In this document: one piece after another, positions 13,975 to 16,928 of the stretch
Position numbering within the stretch: position 1 is the first letter of the stretch
Layout: the number at the start of each line of letters is the position of its first letter
Origin: Solirubrobacteraceae bacterium
GTDB lineage: Bacteria; Actinomycetota; Thermoleophilia; Solirubrobacterales; Solirubrobacteraceae
Assembly: GCA_019683665.1 (NCBI GenBank)
Contig: JADGIB010000039.1
Coordinates: forward strand, 1 to 16,928
DNA length: 16,928 nucleotides
Reading direction: 5' to 3'
The notes under the pieces: model-generated
Seen by the model: only the letters and a program-made list of their open reading frames with translations
Told to the model about the DNA's origin: nothing
Databases searched by the model: none
Made by a program: the position numbers and the translations under genes

Positions 13975-14686
13975 GATCGTCAAGCGGTTCGGCCCGGTGA
14001 CGGCGCTCTCCGGCGCCGGGCTGCAGGTCGAGCCGACGACGATCCACGGGCTGATCGGACCCAACGGCTCCGGCAAGAGCACGCTCCTGCACGTGATCGC
14101 CGGCCGGACCCTGCCCGACGGCGGGCGAGTGGTGCTCGACGGCGCCGACATCACGCGGGCCAAGCCGGCCCAGCGGGCCCGGGCCGGCATGTCGATCAAG
14201 TTCCAGCTCGCCCGCGTGTACCACGAGCAGACCGTGGCGGACAACCTGCTGCTCGCGCTCCAGGTGCGGGACGGCATCCCGTCACTGGTGCTGTCGCGGA
14301 CACGGCGGCGCCACCAGGAGCGCGTGCGCCGGCTCCTCGACGACTTCGGCCTGACCCACGTGCGCGACCACCCTGCGGGCGAGCTGGCCCACGGTGAGCA
14401 GCAGTGGCTGGAGATCGCGATGGCGATGGCCACCGAGCCCAAGCTGCTGCTGCTCGACGAGCCGACCGGCGGCATGAACCGCCATGAGCGCGAGCGCACC
14501 GGGGAGCTGATCCGCGCGGCGGCGACGACCTGCGCGGTGGTGATCGTCGAGCACGACCTCGACTTCATCCGAGACCTGTGCGACCGGATCACGGTTCTGC
14601 ACCAGGGCACCCTGGTGGCCTCGGGCACGCCGGTCGAGATCGAGCGCGACGAGCGCGTGGCGGAGGTGTACCTGACCCGTGTCTGA
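13952..14686 (+). CDS. ABC importer ATPase, LivG/UrtD type
   Basis: The 244-residue ATPase has Walker A GPNGSGKST (36-44), Q-loop Q85, Walker B LLLLDEP (165-171) and switch histidine H201. Its signature motif is LAHGEQQ (145-151) instead of the usual LSGGQQ. A histidine at this position is the pattern I know from urea-transporter UrtD proteins (LSHGQKQ), and the following WLEIAMAMATEPKLLLLDEP matches that branch as well. This supports an amide or urea-like cargo over branched-chain amino acids. GTG 13952 is preceded by GGAGG six bases upstream, within the end of the LivM-type gene. The ATPase gene overlaps the next one by 8 bases. Confidence 0.92.
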   Translation: MAILEASEIVKRFGPVTALSGAGLQVEPTTIHGLIGPNGSGKSTLLHVIAGRTLPDGGRVVLDGADITRAKPAQRARAGMSIKFQLARVYHEQTVADNLLLALQVRDGIPSLVLSRTRRRHQERVRRLLDDFGLTHVRDHPAGELAHGEQQWLEIAMAMATEPKLLLLDEPTGGMNRHERERTGELIRAAATTCAVVIVEHDLDFIRDLCDRITVLHQGTLVASGTPVEIERDERVAEVYLTRV

Positions 14687-15383
14687 ATCCCTGCTCGAGG
14701 TCGAGGGGCTGGCCGGCGGCTACGGGGCCAGCCAGGTGCTGTTCGGCGTGTCGTTCTCGGTGCCGGCGCGCGGCACGGTGGCGGTGCTTGGGCGCAACGG
14801 CGCCGGCAAGACGACGCTGCTGCGCACGCTGCTCGGCTTCCTGACGCCGACGGCCGGCACGGTGCGGCTGCGCGGCCGCGACGTCACCGGCGCTTCGCCC
14901 GCGGCGATGGTCCGCGACGGCGTCGGGTACATGCCGCAGGAGCGGGTCGTCTTCCCGACGCTGACCGTCGAGGAGAACCTGCGCCTCGGGGCCGCCGCCC
15001 GCCCCAAGGGCGAACGGGCCTCGATCGACGAGGCCTACGCGCTGTTCCCGAAGCTCGCCGACCGGCGCCGCCAGCGCGCGGGCACGATGAGCGGCGGCGA
15101 GCGCAAGATGGTGGGGCTGGCCCGGGCGCTCCTCGGCCGGCCGGAGCTGCTCGTGCTCGACGAGCCGACCGAGGGCGTCTGGCACGGCGTGGTCGACGAG
15201 ATCCTCGACGCGCTGCGCGCCTATGCCGACCGGGCGGCGATCCTCATCGTCGAGCAGCACCTCGACCTCGCCCTGGAGCTCGCCGACACCGCGCTCGTGC
15301 TCCAGCGTGGCGAGATCGTGATGTCCGGCCGCCCCGCGCAGCTCCGAGACGACCAGCGATTCCTCGCCTACCTCACGCCATGA
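14679..15383 (+). CDS. ABC importer ATPase, LivF/UrtE type
   Basis: The 234-residue second ATPase has Walker A GRNGAGKTT (38-46), Q87, signature MSGGERK (137-143), Walker B ELLVLDEP (156-163) with E162, and H194. It pairs with the LivG-type subunit to drive import. After Walker B it reads TEGVWHGVVDEI, close to the PTEGIQPSI block of UrtE/LivF proteins but with WHG replacing QPS next to the D-loop. Whether this matters for ATP coupling is unknown; it may be a subfamily trait. The GTG start lies within the last bases of the preceding ATPase gene, and the stop overlaps the M20 gene start in ATGA. Confidence 0.92.
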   Translation: MSESLLEVEGLAGGYGASQVLFGVSFSVPARGTVAVLGRNGAGKTTLLRTLLGFLTPTAGTVRLRGRDVTGASPAAMVRDGVGYMPQERVVFPTLTVEENLRLGAAARPKGERASIDEAYALFPKLADRRRQRAGTMSGGERKMVGLARALLGRPELLVLDEPTEGVWHGVVDEILDALRAYADRAAILIVEQHLDLALELADTALVLQRGEIVMSGRPAQLRDDQRFLAYLTP

Positions 15384-16720
15384 CCGACACGCACGTCACC
15401 GATCCGCATCGTCCTCTCGACGCCGACGAGCGTGCGCTCGTCGACCGGATCGCCGAGCGCCGCGAGGACCTCGTCGTCCTCGCCTGCGAGCTCGTGGCGC
15501 TCGACACCACCAGCCGGGCGGTGCCGGATCAACCGGCCCGCGACGAGGCGGCCCTCCAGCGGTTGCTGGCCGACCGCCTGCGCGCGCACGGCGCCGAGAT
15601 CGACCTGTGGGAGCCGTCGCCCGACGAGGTGGCGGACCACCCGCTGACCCCGCCGGGCGGGATCGACTTCGACGGGCGCCCGCAGCTCGCCGCGCGCCTG
15701 CGCGGCAGCGGGGGCGGGCGCTCGCTCCTCCTCAACGGCCACATCGACGTCGTCCCCGCCCGCCGCGAGGACGGCTGGGAGCATGACCCGTTCGACCCCC
15801 AGGTCGTCGACGGTCAGATCATCGGGCGCGGGGCCTGCGACATGAAGGGCGGGATCGCTGCGATGGTGATCGCCGCCGAGGCGCTGGCCGAGACGGGCGG
15901 CCTGCGCGGCGACCTCGTCGTGTGCACGAACACCGACGAGGAGTCGACCGGCGTCGGCGGGCTCGCCTGCGCGCGCCACGGCGTGTCGGCGGACTACGCG
16001 ATCGTCACCGAGCCCTCGTCGCTGGAGGTGTGGCCCGTGTGCCGCGGCAGCGTCTACTGCACGGTGACGGTCGAGGGCCGGGCCGGCCACGCCGAGGAGG
16101 AGCACCCGCACTGGACCGAAGGCGGCGCGGTCAACGCGATCGAGAAGGCCCGCTTCCTCCTCGACGGCGTCGACCGCCTGCGGCGCGAGTGGCGCTCGCG
16201 CCGGGGCCTGCATCACTCGCTCGCCGATCCGCCGGACGTGCTCGCCACGCGCTTCGTCGCCGACGGCGGCTGGCACGTCACGATCCCCGGCCGGGCCGAG
16301 CTCGAGCTCGCCGTCCTCATCGTCCCCGCTCAGGCCGACCCCGACGGCTGGACGAAGGGCGTCCAGCGCGAGGTCGAGGACCATCTGCGCGCCTGGTGCC
16401 GGACGGACTCGTGGCTGGCCGAGCATCCGCCGGCCTTCCGCTGGCACACGGAGGTCAACCCGGCGGAGACGCCGGTCGACGCGCCGGTCGTCCAGACGCT
16501 GCTCGGCGCCAACCGGGCGCTCGGGCTGCCGGAGCGGCTCGGCGCCCTCGGCTCCTGGTACGACGGCGCCACCTACGCGCTCGAGGCCGACACCCCAGCG
16601 ATCATGTTCGGGCCACGGGCGATCGAGCGCGCCCACACCGTCGGCGAGGCCGTCCCGATCGACGACCTCGTCCACGTCGCCCAGAGCATCGCGGTGGCGG
16701 CGTGGCGGCTCTGCCGCTGA
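15380..16720 (+). CDS. M20-family zinc metallohydrolase (ArgE/DapE/ACY1-type deacylase)
   Basis: The 446-residue cytoplasmic enzyme has the co-catalytic zinc site of the M20 family: GHIDVVP (120-126, H121 and D123), GACDMKGG (151-158, D154 bridging both zincs), TDEES (185-189, E187 as general base, E188 as ligand), TEP (210-212, E211) and AHT (418-420, H419). A lid domain lies between about residues 220 and 350, including GRAGHAEEEHPHW, whose histidine completes the dimeric active site in relatives. ArgE/DapE relatives cleave N-acetyl, N-succinyl or N-formyl groups from amino compounds. ATG 15380 overlaps the LivF-type stop (ATGA), so it belongs to the operon. With the HDAC-like enzyme it gives the pathway two unrelated deacylases. 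The specific acyl group and amine cannot be read from sequence. Confidence 0.92.
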   Translation: MTDTHVTDPHRPLDADERALVDRIAERREDLVVLACELVALDTTSRAVPDQPARDEAALQRLLADRLRAHGAEIDLWEPSPDEVADHPLTPPGGIDFDGRPQLAARLRGSGGGRSLLLNGHIDVVPARREDGWEHDPFDPQVVDGQIIGRGACDMKGGIAAMVIAAEALAETGGLRGDLVVCTNTDEESTGVGGLACARHGVSADYAIVTEPSSLEVWPVCRGSVYCTVTVEGRAGHAEEEHPHWTEGGAVNAIEKARFLLDGVDRLRREWRSRRGLHHSLADPPDVLATRFVADGGWHVTIPGRAELELAVLIVPAQADPDGWTKGVQREVEDHLRAWCRTDSWLAEHPPAFRWHTEVNPAETPVDAPVVQTLLGANRALGLPERLGALGSWYDGATYALEADTPAIMFGPRAIERAHTVGEAVPIDDLVHVAQSIAVAAWRLCR

Positions 16721-16725
16721 GTCGC

Positions 16726-16742
16726 CGCGCCGCCGCGGCGCG
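16726..16742. terminator. Possible bidirectional terminator hairpin
   Basis: CGCGCC (16726-16731) and GGCGCG (16737-16742) form a 6-bp all-GC stem with a 5-base loop, filling the 22-base gap between the convergent M20 gene and the right-edge gene. There is no T-run on either side, so it would be an unusual intrinsic terminator. The position is the main argument. Confidence 0.4.
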
Positions 16743-16928
16743 TCAGCCGGTCGCGACGCCCGGGATCTCCTCCTCGCCGGGGGCCGACGGCGAGGTCGCC
16801 TCCGGCTCCGGCGCCTGCTCGCCGGGCGGCGGCGCCTGGCCGCCGTTGCGGGCGATCGCCAGCGCGTCGTCGCGCTGGGCGTCGGTGATCGGCACGAGCC
16901 GCTGGTCGGCGGCCAGCCGCTGGGCGCG
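16743..16928 (-). CDS. C-terminal part of an unidentified protein (runs off the right edge)
   Basis: A minus-strand frame is open from the window edge to TGA at 16745-16743, giving 61 residues. It begins RAQRLAADQRLVPITDAQRDD (first 16 residues probably helical), continues as ALAIARNGG, and ends in a Pro/Glu/Gly-rich tail of low complexity (PPPGEQAPEPEATSPSAPGEEE). The codon pattern (G or C in third positions) and its place, convergent with the M20 gene behind a hairpin, support a real gene. I do not recognise a family, and nothing shows that it belongs to the neighbouring operon. Confidence 0.6.
   Translation of the reverse strand, partial: RAQRLAADQRLVPITDAQRDDALAIARNGGQAPPPGEQAPEPEATSPSAPGEEEIPGVATG

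Noticed and set aside
12790..14628. 612-codon minus-strand open frame opposite the permease and ATPase genes
   Set aside because: No coherent protein family in the translation, while the plus strand encodes complete LivM- and LivG-type proteins.
15380..16720. M20 enzyme as housekeeping ArgE or DapE
   Set aside because: It is translationally coupled to an importer and follows an HDAC-like deacylase; no arginine or lysine biosynthesis gene is nearby, so a catabolic role is more likely.

Overview
The window is about 17 kb of very GC-rich (roughly 70-75 %) bacterial DNA with tightly packed genes, many GTG/TTG starts, and several stop-start overlaps. Some genes have a TAnnnT box 6-9 bases before the start codon, as in leaderless transcripts. 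This style, an actinobacterial LigC-type DNA ligase and a Tat/lipobox binding protein suggest Actinomycetota. I would guess Thermoleophilia (Solirubrobacterales-like), but I cannot prove that from sequence alone. Bases 1-35 match an Illumina Nextera read-2 adapter with a few mismatches, so the left edge is an assembly contig end and not biology.

Left part (44-5113) is a set of small independent units. An NTF2/SnoaL-like protein is divergent from an XRE-MmyB regulator. The regulator runs tail to tail, with overlap, into a LigC-type ATP-dependent DNA ligase. An EamA/DMT exporter lies upstream of the ligase, preceded by an easily missed 35-residue membrane miniprotein that is translationally coupled to it. 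A LysR regulator is divergent from the miniprotein-exporter pair and has a textbook T-N11-A box in the shared promoter region. An SDR oxidoreductase converges on LysR with one base between the stop codons.

Middle part (5136-9593), all on the minus strand: an MMPL/RND-type membrane transporter upstream of the SDR, a fold-type I PLP aminotransferase, and a LacI-family regulator.

Right part (9597-16720) is the most interesting. A single plus-strand operon of seven genes is divergent from the LacI gene. It encodes a class II HDAC-like amidohydrolase, a five-component ABC importer of the urea/amide (Urt/AmiC-like) branch of the branched-chain amino-acid transporter family, and an M20 (ArgE/DapE) metallo-deacylase. 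Gaps are 3 and 12 bases and the remaining junctions overlap by 4-23 bases. The LacI-operon gap contains three copies of an 18-base near-palindrome with a central CG, spaced exactly 46 bases apart. One lies inside the spacer of a recognisable promoter and one just after the predicted transcription start. I infer a substrate-inducible route that imports an N-acylated amine or amide and deacylates it with two unrelated zinc hydrolases. The substrate is unknown. A minus-strand gene of unknown function enters from the right edge.
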